DNA from: Candidatus Zhuqueibacterota bacterium
GTDB lineage: Bacteria > Zhuqueibacterota > Zhuqueibacteria > Residuimicrobiales > Krinioviventaceae
Assembly (NCBI GenBank): GCA_016934825.1
Contig: JAFGSB010000050.1
Coordinates: 1 to 34,622 of the forward strand
Direction: 5' to 3'
DNA: 34,622 bases
The translations under genes were made by a program, and so were the position numbers. Within the stretch, counting starts at the first letter, position 1. The number at the start of each line of letters is the position of its first letter. Under the pieces are notes generated by a model, which was not told the origin of the DNA, did no database searches, and worked only from the letters and a program-made list of their open reading frames with translations. Positions 1-6,762 of this stretch are shown here, in pieces.

Positions 1-143
1 AAAATAATTGAGTCTCACCAGGTTATATCAACGACTATATATTAAGCACTTTGAAAAATTATTATTTTTGAATCACACAATAAATCAAAATTTAAAGTAT
101 TATTCAGATTAATAAAGAAATATATAATATTTTAAAAAAGTAA

Positions 144-166
144 GGGAATTTACATCTTAAATTCCC
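144..166 (+). promoter_or_regulatory. 5'-leader hairpin upstream of the CsgG-like gene
   Basis: A perfect 9-bp inverted repeat (GGGAATTTA at 144-152, TAAATTCCC at 158-166) with a 5-nt loop sits 8 nt before the ribosome-binding site of the first gene. No U-tract follows, so it is not a classical terminator of an upstream gene. It would fold in the leader RNA and could affect stability or translation. That role is inference; only the inverted repeat is seen. Confidence 0.4.
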
Positions 167-186
167 CAAAGACAGTGGAGGTTTTT

Positions 187-1128
187 ATGCTATCACAATC
201 AAAATTAATAATTTTGATGCTTTTAGTCGTATTGACTTTATTTTGCAGTTTTAAACCAAATTTTGCTCAGAACAATGAAAAACCCCGGATTGCAGTATTA
301 CCCTTTGCCGATACAAATACGCAGGCAAAAAATGAGGGCTATGGTGAAGCAATTTCCGGAATGCTCATGACGGACCTGATCAACGACAACATATTTCAGG
401 TTATTGAACGAAGTGAAATTGACAAGATGATGAATGAGCTGGCTTTTCAAATATCAGGAGCCGTTGATGCCAACACGGCAAAACAAATCGGCGCCATATT
501 GGGTGTGGACATACTGGTTTTTGGAACGGTAGCAAAATTTGACGAACTTGTGGAAACAGACATACGGCTTGTTGAACCAAGTCATGGTGAAGCTATACTT
601 GCCGCGAGTGAGAGTTGTGAAAGCGGAGCGGGTATCAGGGACATGGTTATGAATCTGGCCCAAAAAATTGAAAACCAGTATTTAACTAAAGAAAAAAGTC
701 TGGTAAACATCAATTCAACACCCTCCGGCGCAACAGTCTATATAGACAATTCAAATGCGGGTGTTACTCCCTTAAGGATTGGTATCAACCCGGGTCAGCA
801 TACCATAAAAATTTTTAAAACCAACTATAGCGACTGGGAAAAAGTGGTTCAAATAGATCAGGGGGAAAATAATTTTGTTGCTGAACTTTCACTCCTGCCG
901 GGCATGGCTCCGGCGGCGATAGATAAAACGACGGATATGGATCAGGGCATACCAGAAATCCCGTCATCCGATACCGGGGAAAAGAAAAAAGGCGGCAGCA
1001 AAAAATTACTCTATATATTGGGCGGAGCGGCAGTCGTTGGCGGAGGATATGCTCTACTCAAACCAAAATCGGACTCTGAGCCGGATATCGCCAAATCCAA
1101 AGTCACAATTAACGTTACGATTCCATAA
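187..1128 (+). CDS. CsgG/FlgO-like envelope protein with PEGA domain
   Basis: 313-residue exported protein. The start is set at the ATG at 187 because a GTGGAGG ribosome-binding site lies at 175-181; the in-frame GTG at 175 is inside that site. Residues 1-28 are a signal peptide (hydrophobic core, NFAQ end). Residues 33-165 resemble the CsgG/curli-assembly type fold, with RIAVLPF near the start and a V-I-E-R-S motif at 72-76. Residues 171-235 form a PEGA domain (STPSGATVYID). A glycine-rich hydrophobic segment at 274-291 may be a C-terminal membrane anchor. CsgG relatives form outer-membrane pores or periplasmic lipoproteins, and PEGA domains are surface or cell-wall associated. No curli subunits lie nearby, so a curli role is not claimed. 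It is 19 nt upstream of the next lipoprotein gene and probably co-transcribed with it. Confidence 0.75.
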   Translation: MLSQSKLIILMLLVVLTLFCSFKPNFAQNNEKPRIAVLPFADTNTQAKNEGYGEAISGMLMTDLINDNIFQVIERSEIDKMMNELAFQISGAVDANTAKQIGAILGVDILVFGTVAKFDELVETDIRLVEPSHGEAILAASESCESGAGIRDMVMNLAQKIENQYLTKEKSLVNINSTPSGATVYIDNSNAGVTPLRIGINPGQHTIKIFKTNYSDWEKVVQIDQGENNFVAELSLLPGMAPAAIDKTTDMDQGIPEIPSSDTGEKKKGGSKKLLYILGGAAVVGGGYALLKPKSDSEPDIAKSKVTINVTIP

Positions 1129-1147
1129 AACAGCAGCGAGGTGAAAA

Positions 1148-2854
1148 ATGTTTCGATATATTAAAGATACCAGATATACTGCCTTGATTCTGTTGATTGG
1201 CTGTTTCGTTTTCCTGATGTGCACCAAAGATATGCCGACAATTTCCAAAAACAAAACCAGCAATATTGTATTGAATATTACAATCAATCAAATTCTGCAG
1301 CGAATCACTCCACAATTAGAAAAGAAAACCGTGATAACCCAGGTCACCGTTACAGTTACCGCATCCGATATGGAGACGATCACAAAAAACCTTACCGGCA
1401 GCGATGATACGTACTCCGGTGTCATAGAAGTACCCCAGGGTTCACGCAGAACATTTTCTATCGAGGCAAAAGACGCGAAAAATATCGTGCAATACAAAGG
1501 CTCGACATCAAAAGATCTGAAAGCATCAACCGAAACCATCGATATTACGCTGGATCCGCAATATCCCAATGCCGTAACGCTAAACGCGGGTACGGTTACC
1601 GGCAATTCGATAACCCTGAACTGGACCGAGAGTACGGATGCGGATTTCAATTTTTACCGCATCACACGAAAGGAAACAAGCGGTTCGCATGATGTTAATA
1701 ACGATAAACTGGTTGATATAACAACGTCCAAATCAACAACAAGCTATACCGATACGGGATTACAATCATTAAAAACCTATTATTACAAAGTATGGGTGGT
1801 GGATACTGAAATGCTGGCAAAATCAAGCAATGAAGTAAACGCCACGACTATATCTTCAGAACCGAATTTAGACCGGTACCTCGGTACAGGATCGGTACTG
1901 AATTATTCCTACAACAGCACAACTCATGTCCTTTCTTATGACTGGAGTGTTGAAAATAACGGCTCCGGTGCTGCAGGCTCATTCCGGATCGGCATTTATT
2001 TGTCGGATAATACAACAATTACGTCACTTGATCACTTTATAGCATATGAAATCGTCAGCAATCTTGCGGCCGGCGCTTATGTAAATGTCAGTGGCACCAA
2101 AAACCTGTGGGATTTTGATTGCAGCACACTGCCTTCAGACACTTATTATGTTGGTGTTATTATTGACTATCAGGACGATATAACCGAATCCGATGAAACG
2201 GATAACGAATATTATTTCACAACATCATTCAGTTATACATGTCCAGCCGGACAGGCGAATTTGACAAGGTACGAAGGTAGCGGTGCTATTAGAGGTTACA
2301 GTTACGATAATACAACTCATGTCCTTACGCTTAATTATAGCGTGTTGAATAACGGTACGGCAAATGCCGGCTCTTTCAAGGTCGGCTGGTTCTTGTCAAC
2401 TAATACATCCATAACAACAAGTGATGTATTCCTCGTATCCTGGAGCCAGGTTCTCCTGTCATCCGGTTACTATGTTAATACAAACAATACAAAGGACCTG
2501 GATGATATTTCATGCTCCACTCTACCGTCCGGTTATTATTATGTGGGAGTTATGATAGATTATGAGAAAAATGTGTCCGAATCCGATGAAACCGATAACG
2601 ACTATTATTTTACATCACAGATCTACTGGGACGGATGCGGTGCTTTATCAAATGAAAAACAAGCCGTGGATTCTCTGCCTTATTCGGGAAGTTTGTCCAA
2701 TTCGTTGATCACTACGGATCGTATCAGTCAAATGAATGATAATAATAAATACACACCGGATTTAAATAAACAACCGGAACAAATTATATGTAAAAAAACC
2801 CGGCCGAGCGATAACATTAGTTCGGAAACAGGAATAAATGTATCTATAGACTGA
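1148..2854 (+). CDS. Lipoprotein with fibronectin type III and two CARDB-like repeats
   Basis: 568-residue predicted lipoprotein. The N-terminus carries a good lipobox, LLIGC, with Cys19; a second cysteine at 25 is less suitable. Residues about 35-135 are an uncharacterised beta-rich region. Residues about 139-236 look like a fibronectin type III domain (YYYKVWVVD). Two tandem repeats follow at about 240-358 and 370-489, each containing CSTLPS, YYVGV and a terminal ES-DETDN, typical of CARDB-type extracellular adhesion domains. The repeats are clearly homologous and arose by internal duplication. A low-complexity tail of about 80 residues ends the protein. The ATG at 1148 is preceded by GAGGTGAAAA. 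It likely lies on the outer membrane and partners the upstream CsgG/PEGA protein. The function (adhesion or ligand binding) is inferred from domain type only. Confidence 0.7.
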   Translation: MFRYIKDTRYTALILLIGCFVFLMCTKDMPTISKNKTSNIVLNITINQILQRITPQLEKKTVITQVTVTVTASDMETITKNLTGSDDTYSGVIEVPQGSRRTFSIEAKDAKNIVQYKGSTSKDLKASTETIDITLDPQYPNAVTLNAGTVTGNSITLNWTESTDADFNFYRITRKETSGSHDVNNDKLVDITTSKSTTSYTDTGLQSLKTYYYKVWVVDTEMLAKSSNEVNATTISSEPNLDRYLGTGSVLNYSYNSTTHVLSYDWSVENNGSGAAGSFRIGIYLSDNTTITSLDHFIAYEIVSNLAAGAYVNVSGTKNLWDFDCSTLPSDTYYVGVIIDYQDDITESDETDNEYYFTTSFSYTCPAGQANLTRYEGSGAIRGYSYDNTTHVLTLNYSVLNNGTANAGSFKVGWFLSTNTSITTSDVFLVSWSQVLLSSGYYVNTNNTKDLDDISCSTLPSGYYYVGVMIDYEKNVSESDETDNDYYFTSQIYWDGCGALSNEKQAVDSLPYSGSLSNSLITTDRISQMNDNNKYTPDLNKQPEQIICKKTRPSDNISSETGINVSID

Positions 2855-2863
2855 TTATTCTTT

Positions 2864-2900
2864 AAAAACCTCAAAGGCTTTTTTCCCTTTGAGGTTTTTT
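2864..2900 (+). terminator. Strong intrinsic terminator after the lipoprotein gene
   Basis: A 14-bp perfect stem (2864-2877 with 2886-2899) with an 8-nt loop ends in a run of six T. It begins 9 nt past the stop codon at 2854. Because the stem begins with A5 on the other side it could also work on the minus strand, but no gene ends there. Confidence 0.85.
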
Positions 2901-2982
2901 CATATAAATATATCAAGGAACAGTGTTTAAAAATTATCAGATTATCCATCTGTATAATTCTCCGCATTTTTCAAGATCGTTA

Positions 2983-3002
2983 GGTAATTATATTATATTA
3001 CC
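2983..3002. promoter_or_regulatory. Candidate TetR operator (inverted repeat)
   Basis: GGTAAT at 2983-2988 and ATTACC at 2997-3002 form a 20-bp inverted repeat with an 8-bp AT-only spacer, 62 bp upstream of the TetR-family gene. A further related half-site (AATTACTTAAC) follows at about 3004-3014. TetR-family repressors commonly autoregulate through palindromes of this size. Binding is inferred. Confidence 0.4.
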
Positions 3003-3064
3003 AAATTACTTAACTTTTATAGATACCCGGTTTTAAATTAAGATTAATTCTTCTGCGAGGTTAG

Positions 3065-3691
3065 ATGAAAAGGAATACCAAAGAACTCATACTGCAAAAG
3101 GGAGCGGAAATTGTTCGTTTAAAGGGATTTCATCATTCCGGCATACAGGAAATTCTCAATTCTGCGGGCGTTCCCAAAGGTTCTTTTTATTTTTATTTTA
3201 AAAGTAAAGAAGATTTCGGCCTGCAATTAATTGATTATTACTCCAATTTCTTTTTGGGTAACGCTGATGTATTCATTAAAGACGAAAATTTTAGTTATTT
3301 GGACAGACTCAGGCGGTTTTTCGAGTTTTTTTTGAATTACTTTGAAACAACAAATTATATGGGCGGCTGTTCCATTGGAAATCTTGCACAGGAATTGGGT
3401 GACATTAATGTCAGGTTCAGGGTTAAATTGAATGAAGTATTTGAAAAAATGAAAACCAAGGTGGAAACTTTTTTACGCTATGCCCGGGATGAAAATGAAA
3501 TATCTGAGGAAATTGATATCAAAAAAGTATCCGATTTCATTATTAACAGTTGGGAAGGCGCCCTGTTGCGAACCAAAGTCACAAAAAGTTCGGAACCGTT
3601 AAGAATTTTTGAAAAATTTATATTTGAACAATATCTTGGAAAAAGCATTGTTCCTTTCAGTCCGGGAAAGGACCAACAGCAAATTGCCTGA
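3065..3691 (+). CDS. TetR/AcrR-family transcriptional regulator
   Basis: 208 residues, normal length for the family. Residues about 1-55 form the TetR DNA-binding domain: helix-turn-helix around GIQEILNSAGVPKGSFYFYF and the following K-S-K-E motif. The C-terminal ligand-binding region carries GCSIGNLAQELGD (101-113), characteristic of the LmrA/YxaF/AcuR-like branch. The start ATG has an AGG box a few bases upstream. It stands alone after a terminator, with a palindromic candidate operator in its promoter region, so autorepression is likely. The next gene on the same strand starts 136 nt downstream and encodes a phosphoesterase, not an efflux pump, so the controlled genes and the ligand cannot be deduced from context. 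Confidence 0.9.
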   Translation: MKRNTKELILQKGAEIVRLKGFHHSGIQEILNSAGVPKGSFYFYFKSKEDFGLQLIDYYSNFFLGNADVFIKDENFSYLDRLRRFFEFFLNYFETTNYMGGCSIGNLAQELGDINVRFRVKLNEVFEKMKTKVETFLRYARDENEISEEIDIKKVSDFIINSWEGALLRTKVTKSSEPLRIFEKFIFEQYLGKSIVPFSPGKDQQQIA

Positions 3692-3817
3692 GATTGGTCC
3701 CTTTATTATATTAAATTTTGTAAAAACCGTAAATCCGGTATAAACAAAACAGTCGTCAGGAAACGGAACGTGCCGGTTATAATAACCATACATATATTTA
3801 CAGGTATACACTTAATC

Positions 3818-3821
3818 AGGA
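3818..3821 (+). promoter_or_regulatory. Shine-Dalgarno AGGA supporting a non-AUG start
   Basis: AGGA lies 6 nt before an ATT codon at 3828, the position at which the phosphoesterase homology must begin. No ATG, GTG or TTG exists in frame between the upstream stop (TAA at 3814-3816) and the first catalytic motif. Confidence 0.4.
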
Positions 3822-3827
3822 CATCTT

Positions 3828-4892
3828 ATTATCAGCCCTCGTCCCACTGTTAAAATCCTGTTTTTATCCGACACCCATCTCGGGTATGATTTTCCTTTAA
3901 AACCCAGAATAAAAAAAAGGCGTCGTGGACCGGACTTTTTCACAAACTACAAAACCGCCCTCCAGCCTGCTCTCGCCAAAAAAGTGAACCTGGTTATACA
4001 CGGCGGTGACCTGTTCTTCAGGAGCCGTGTTCATCCATTCATCATCGAACAGGCATTTGAACCCCTGCTGCGCATTGCCGATTCGGGTATTCCGGTTTAT
4101 ATTGTTCCGGGCAACCACGAACGTTCCAATATTCCGCAGTCATTGCTGGAAACGCACCCCAATATAAAAATCTTTAGTACGGCAAAAACTTTTATACATG
4201 AATCCGATGGACTTTTAATTGCCCTGGCCGGGTTTCCGTATTACAGGAACGGGATCAGAAAAGAATTTACGGAAATCATCAAACAAACAAATCTTTTAAC
4301 AACGGATGTCGATTTACGTTTCCTGTGTATGCATCATATTATGGAAGGCGCGTTCGCGGGAATACAGCATTATATATTTCGTAACGGTGATGACGTTATA
4401 AAATCCGCAGAGATTCCGGCCAACATCGACGCCGTCCTGTCCGGCCATATCCATACGAAAGAGATCATGAGATACGATACCTCAGGCAGGCCTCTTGCCG
4501 TGCCAGTATTTTATCCGGGTTCCACAGAAAGGACATCGTTTGCCGAACGGGAAGAAATAAAGGGATATTTTATATTGACATTGTCCGCCGATCCCTTTAC
4601 AAAAGAAACCTCGAAAACCAGCAGGTTCGTCAAACTGGATACCCGGCCGATGATTGAACTTGAAATTTTGATGAACGACATGTCGGTGGAAGAATTGAAA
4701 CAAATACTCATCGGCAAAATAAAAACTCTGTCCCCGGAGAGCATAATACGGTTAAAACCACAGGGAACAATCCCGAAACATTTACTGCCCTGTTTTCGGG
4801 CTGGTTTTCTCCGTACTATTGTACCCGCGACAATGAATATTTATAGTACATTACAATTTCAAGAAAACCGGACAAATAAACGTCTGAATTGA
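3828..4892 (+). CDS. SbcD/Mre11-like metallophosphoesterase, probable ATT start
   Basis: 354 residues if begun at ATT 3828. The reading frame is open from 3817, and translation upstream of the first normal start (GTG 3984) gives KILFLSDTHLGYD, the essential first metal-binding motif (Asp15, His17). A GTG start would delete it. The remaining motifs are complete: GGD (Asp61), GNHE (Asn96, His97), a HH pair (169-170) and GHIH (His207, His209). This arrangement matches calcineurin-like phosphoesterases of the SbcD/Mre11/YhaO DNA-repair nuclease group. No SbcC/Rad50 ATPase gene adjoins it, so it may act alone or with a partner elsewhere. Its stop codon abuts the stop of the convergent gene inside the palindrome TGATCA. 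The family is secure; the start and the DNA substrate are inferred. Confidence 0.8.
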   Translation: MISPRPTVKILFLSDTHLGYDFPLKPRIKKRRRGPDFFTNYKTALQPALAKKVNLVIHGGDLFFRSRVHPFIIEQAFEPLLRIADSGIPVYIVPGNHERSNIPQSLLETHPNIKIFSTAKTFIHESDGLLIALAGFPYYRNGIRKEFTEIIKQTNLLTTDVDLRFLCMHHIMEGAFAGIQHYIFRNGDDVIKSAEIPANIDAVLSGHIHTKEIMRYDTSGRPLAVPVFYPGSTERTSFAEREEIKGYFILTLSADPFTKETSKTSRFVKLDTRPMIELEILMNDMSVEELKQILIGKIKTLSPESIIRLKPQGTIPKHLLPCFRAGFLRTIVPATMNIYSTLQFQENRTNKRLN

Positions 4893-5426
4893 TCAGCCGT
4901 TTTCCTCTTTACTGAAAAAAGTTATTATGACCTCCTCCCCTGTTCTTTTTGACCATGAAGTATAACCTTTTGCCCGGACGTTTTTTATCAACGGCGCGGG
5001 TAAAAATGCCGTCGTTAATTCATAGATATCACCCGAACCCAGTTCCTGGACGTCCTTTAAAACGACTGTCAGAGGATTTCCGCCCTTTTCTAACAAAGGA
5101 CGGGCATCCAGCCGTTTTACGATCCGTTCTTCCGAAAACCAGCCGGGTTTTTCCGCGTCCAAATGATCAATTTCGGAGACGCTATCTTCCATTTTTTCCT
5201 GACATGCTTTTTTTCTTAATTCGTTAATCAGTTTATCCACCGGCACATTTCCGACGACGGCGGCCTGCTGCAAAGTTGTCACCCGGGCAATGGTCTTTCG
5301 CAAAACAGGATTCCGCAATTTTTTAAATTGCGGCGCCATTTCGATCAGAATATCCTGCAGTTGCGGATAGGCTTCCAATAACTCGGCGATTTTGGTTTTG
5401 GGAGTAATTATCAATTTTTCCGGCAT
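4893..5426 (-). CDS. DUF1858-DUF2249 protein
   Basis: 177 residues from the ATG at 5426, chosen because GAGG lies 9 nt upstream and the start follows the previous gene's stop by one base (TAA-A-ATG), indicating translational coupling. Residues about 5-65 resemble DUF1858 (ScdA_N-like helical domain, KTKIAELLEAYP), and about 103-172 resemble DUF2249 (RLDARPLLEKGG, a TusA/SirA-like alpha-beta fold). These domains commonly occur beside hemerythrin/DUF438 proteins and in proteins tied to iron-sulfur repair or nitrogen-oxide respiration. The cysteines often seen in DUF1858 proteins are missing here (only Cys75 is present), so direct cluster binding is doubtful. It is cytoplasmic and probably works with the preceding gene. 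Confidence 0.8.
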   Translation of the reverse strand: MPEKLIITPKTKIAELLEAYPQLQDILIEMAPQFKKLRNPVLRKTIARVTTLQQAAVVGNVPVDKLINELRKKACQEKMEDSVSEIDHLDAEKPGWFSEERIVKRLDARPLLEKGGNPLTVVLKDVQELGSGDIYELTTAFLPAPLIKNVRAKGYTSWSKRTGEEVIITFFSKEENG

Positions 5427-5427
5427 T

Positions 5428-6660
5428 TTACTTTTCCTCATAAGACAATAACCGCCGTTCACCCGACAGTTTTCGTTTTTCTGTCAAATCCTGGGAGACC
5501 TCGATCGTACCATAGTATTCTCCCTTTTCATCCCGAACGGCAAAATATTCAATATGAATAAACCGGTCGTTCACCCGGATCCAGAACGGCGCATGGTTTT
5601 GTTTGCCGGTTTTAAAATCGTTCAATATCTGTTCTACAATATGTACACTTGCCGGGGGATGACACAGTTTTACATCCCTTCCCAGGATTGAACGGTTACG
5701 GTCAAAAATCTTGTGACTTCCCTGGGTAAAATACGCGACTTTATCATCTTTGTTGACAAATGTTATATCAACTGGCAGAGTATTCAAAAGCGCGGTCAAT
5801 TCCGAAACAGAAAAACTGCCGCTCGGCAGTATTATCGCATCACCTTTTGTTTCAAATTTTTCCTGAATGATATTACCTTCCGGCTGCCATTTTTCCTTTG
5901 GGTCATATAGACAAAAACCGATTTCAGGTATTTGACGATAGATCTCATACCAGTCGGTATCAGTAAGAGTGTCAAGACTCATGGGAAATAGAATTTCCTC
6001 CTCTTTCATTGTCATATCGACAACTGCCTGCGAGGCGGGTTTAAAAATCATATCGACGGAAACCTGAACCTCGTCAGGCGTTACATTTTGTCTTACTCCT
6101 GCCGTTTCAATCGCCGCTTTCAACAAATCCCGGGCTTCATCATGTTTACCCCACATGACTTTTGGCGGACCGGTTATTCCGTATTTTTCCAAAAACGGAA
6201 ACAACAGGTTTTCCTTTTTCCGGTAATGTTTATCAACTTGTATTAAATCATTAAAAAGAGACCTGATCCGGTTTAAATATTCGGGAACGTCCTCAGGTCC
6301 CAATTCAGCCGATTCTGAATAAAGCAAATTGAGGTTTTCAGCCACTTTGACAAGCTCGCGGTTTTCCTTTTTGAGGATATCCACCGGATGGCCCGCCGGT
6401 ACCTGCCTGGCGCCGGTTTGATCAATATGTCCCTCAAGCACCTGGGTATGAACATCACACAACTTGAGCACTTCTTCCGCCGGCAATCCCTCGTTAATTA
6501 ATTCCTGTTCAACCTCGACAACATGATCATAGGGTATTTTTTGTAGCAGTTCCACGAGTTGTTTTCTTACCCGCTCAGGGGCTTCACCCTGGTGTAACTG
6601 CAGGATCATATGTTTAAGCAGGTTTTTTCTTTCCTCCGAATTATTAATTAATTTACTCAC
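5428..6660 (-). CDS. DUF438-hemerythrin-PAS protein
   Basis: 410 residues from GTG at 6660; a GGAGG site at 6666-6670 lies 5 nt upstream, which rules out the TTG at 6672. The domain order is DUF438 (about 3-80, LQLHQGE and DVHTQVLEGH), a hemerythrin-like HHE four-helix domain (about 90-232) with candidate iron ligands His91, His145, Glu150, His173 and Glu221/222, then a PAS domain (about 283-396, containing CHPPASVHIVEQIL and YFAVRDEKG). This three-part architecture is a known family whose members are thought to sense oxygen, nitric oxide or redox state. No kinase, HTH or other output domain is present. It heads a two-gene unit and is divergent from the lipoprotein gene at 6763. Confidence 0.88.
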   Translation of the reverse strand: MSKLINNSEERKNLLKHMILQLHQGEAPERVRKQLVELLQKIPYDHVVEVEQELINEGLPAEEVLKLCDVHTQVLEGHIDQTGARQVPAGHPVDILKKENRELVKVAENLNLLYSESAELGPEDVPEYLNRIRSLFNDLIQVDKHYRKKENLLFPFLEKYGITGPPKVMWGKHDEARDLLKAAIETAGVRQNVTPDEVQVSVDMIFKPASQAVVDMTMKEEEILFPMSLDTLTDTDWYEIYRQIPEIGFCLYDPKEKWQPEGNIIQEKFETKGDAIILPSGSFSVSELTALLNTLPVDITFVNKDDKVAYFTQGSHKIFDRNRSILGRDVKLCHPPASVHIVEQILNDFKTGKQNHAPFWIRVNDRFIHIEYFAVRDEKGEYYGTIEVSQDLTEKRKLSGERRLLSYEEK

Positions 6661-6723
6661 GAATTCCTCCAAAAAGAGTTGTTTTTATTTATTAATTTCT
6701 TTAACATTAATCCGAACAAAATC

Positions 6724-6742
6724 ATTTCATATTAAATGAAAT
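6724..6742. promoter_or_regulatory. Inverted repeat in divergent promoter region
   Basis: ATTTCAT (6724-6730) and ATGAAAT (6736-6742) form a 7-bp inverted repeat with a 5-bp spacer, in the 102-bp gap between the divergent DUF438 and FG-GAP genes, 20 bp before the latter's start. It may be an operator or chance in AT-rich DNA. Confidence 0.25.
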
Positions 6743-6762
6743 TTGATATAACAGGAAATTTT

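Noticed and set aside
187-2854. Curli biogenesis locus
   Set aside because: Only a CsgG-type domain is present; no CsgA/B repeats, CsgE or CsgF are seen, and the PEGA fusion differs from CsgG.
3984-4892. Phosphoesterase starting at GTG 3984
   Set aside because: This start removes the DTH metal-binding motif, which is present in the same open frame upstream, and there is no good ribosome site before the GTG.
3065-4892. TetR regulator controlling the adjacent phosphoesterase
   Set aside because: Same strand but 136 nt apart with no shared operator seen at the second gene; the link is not supported.
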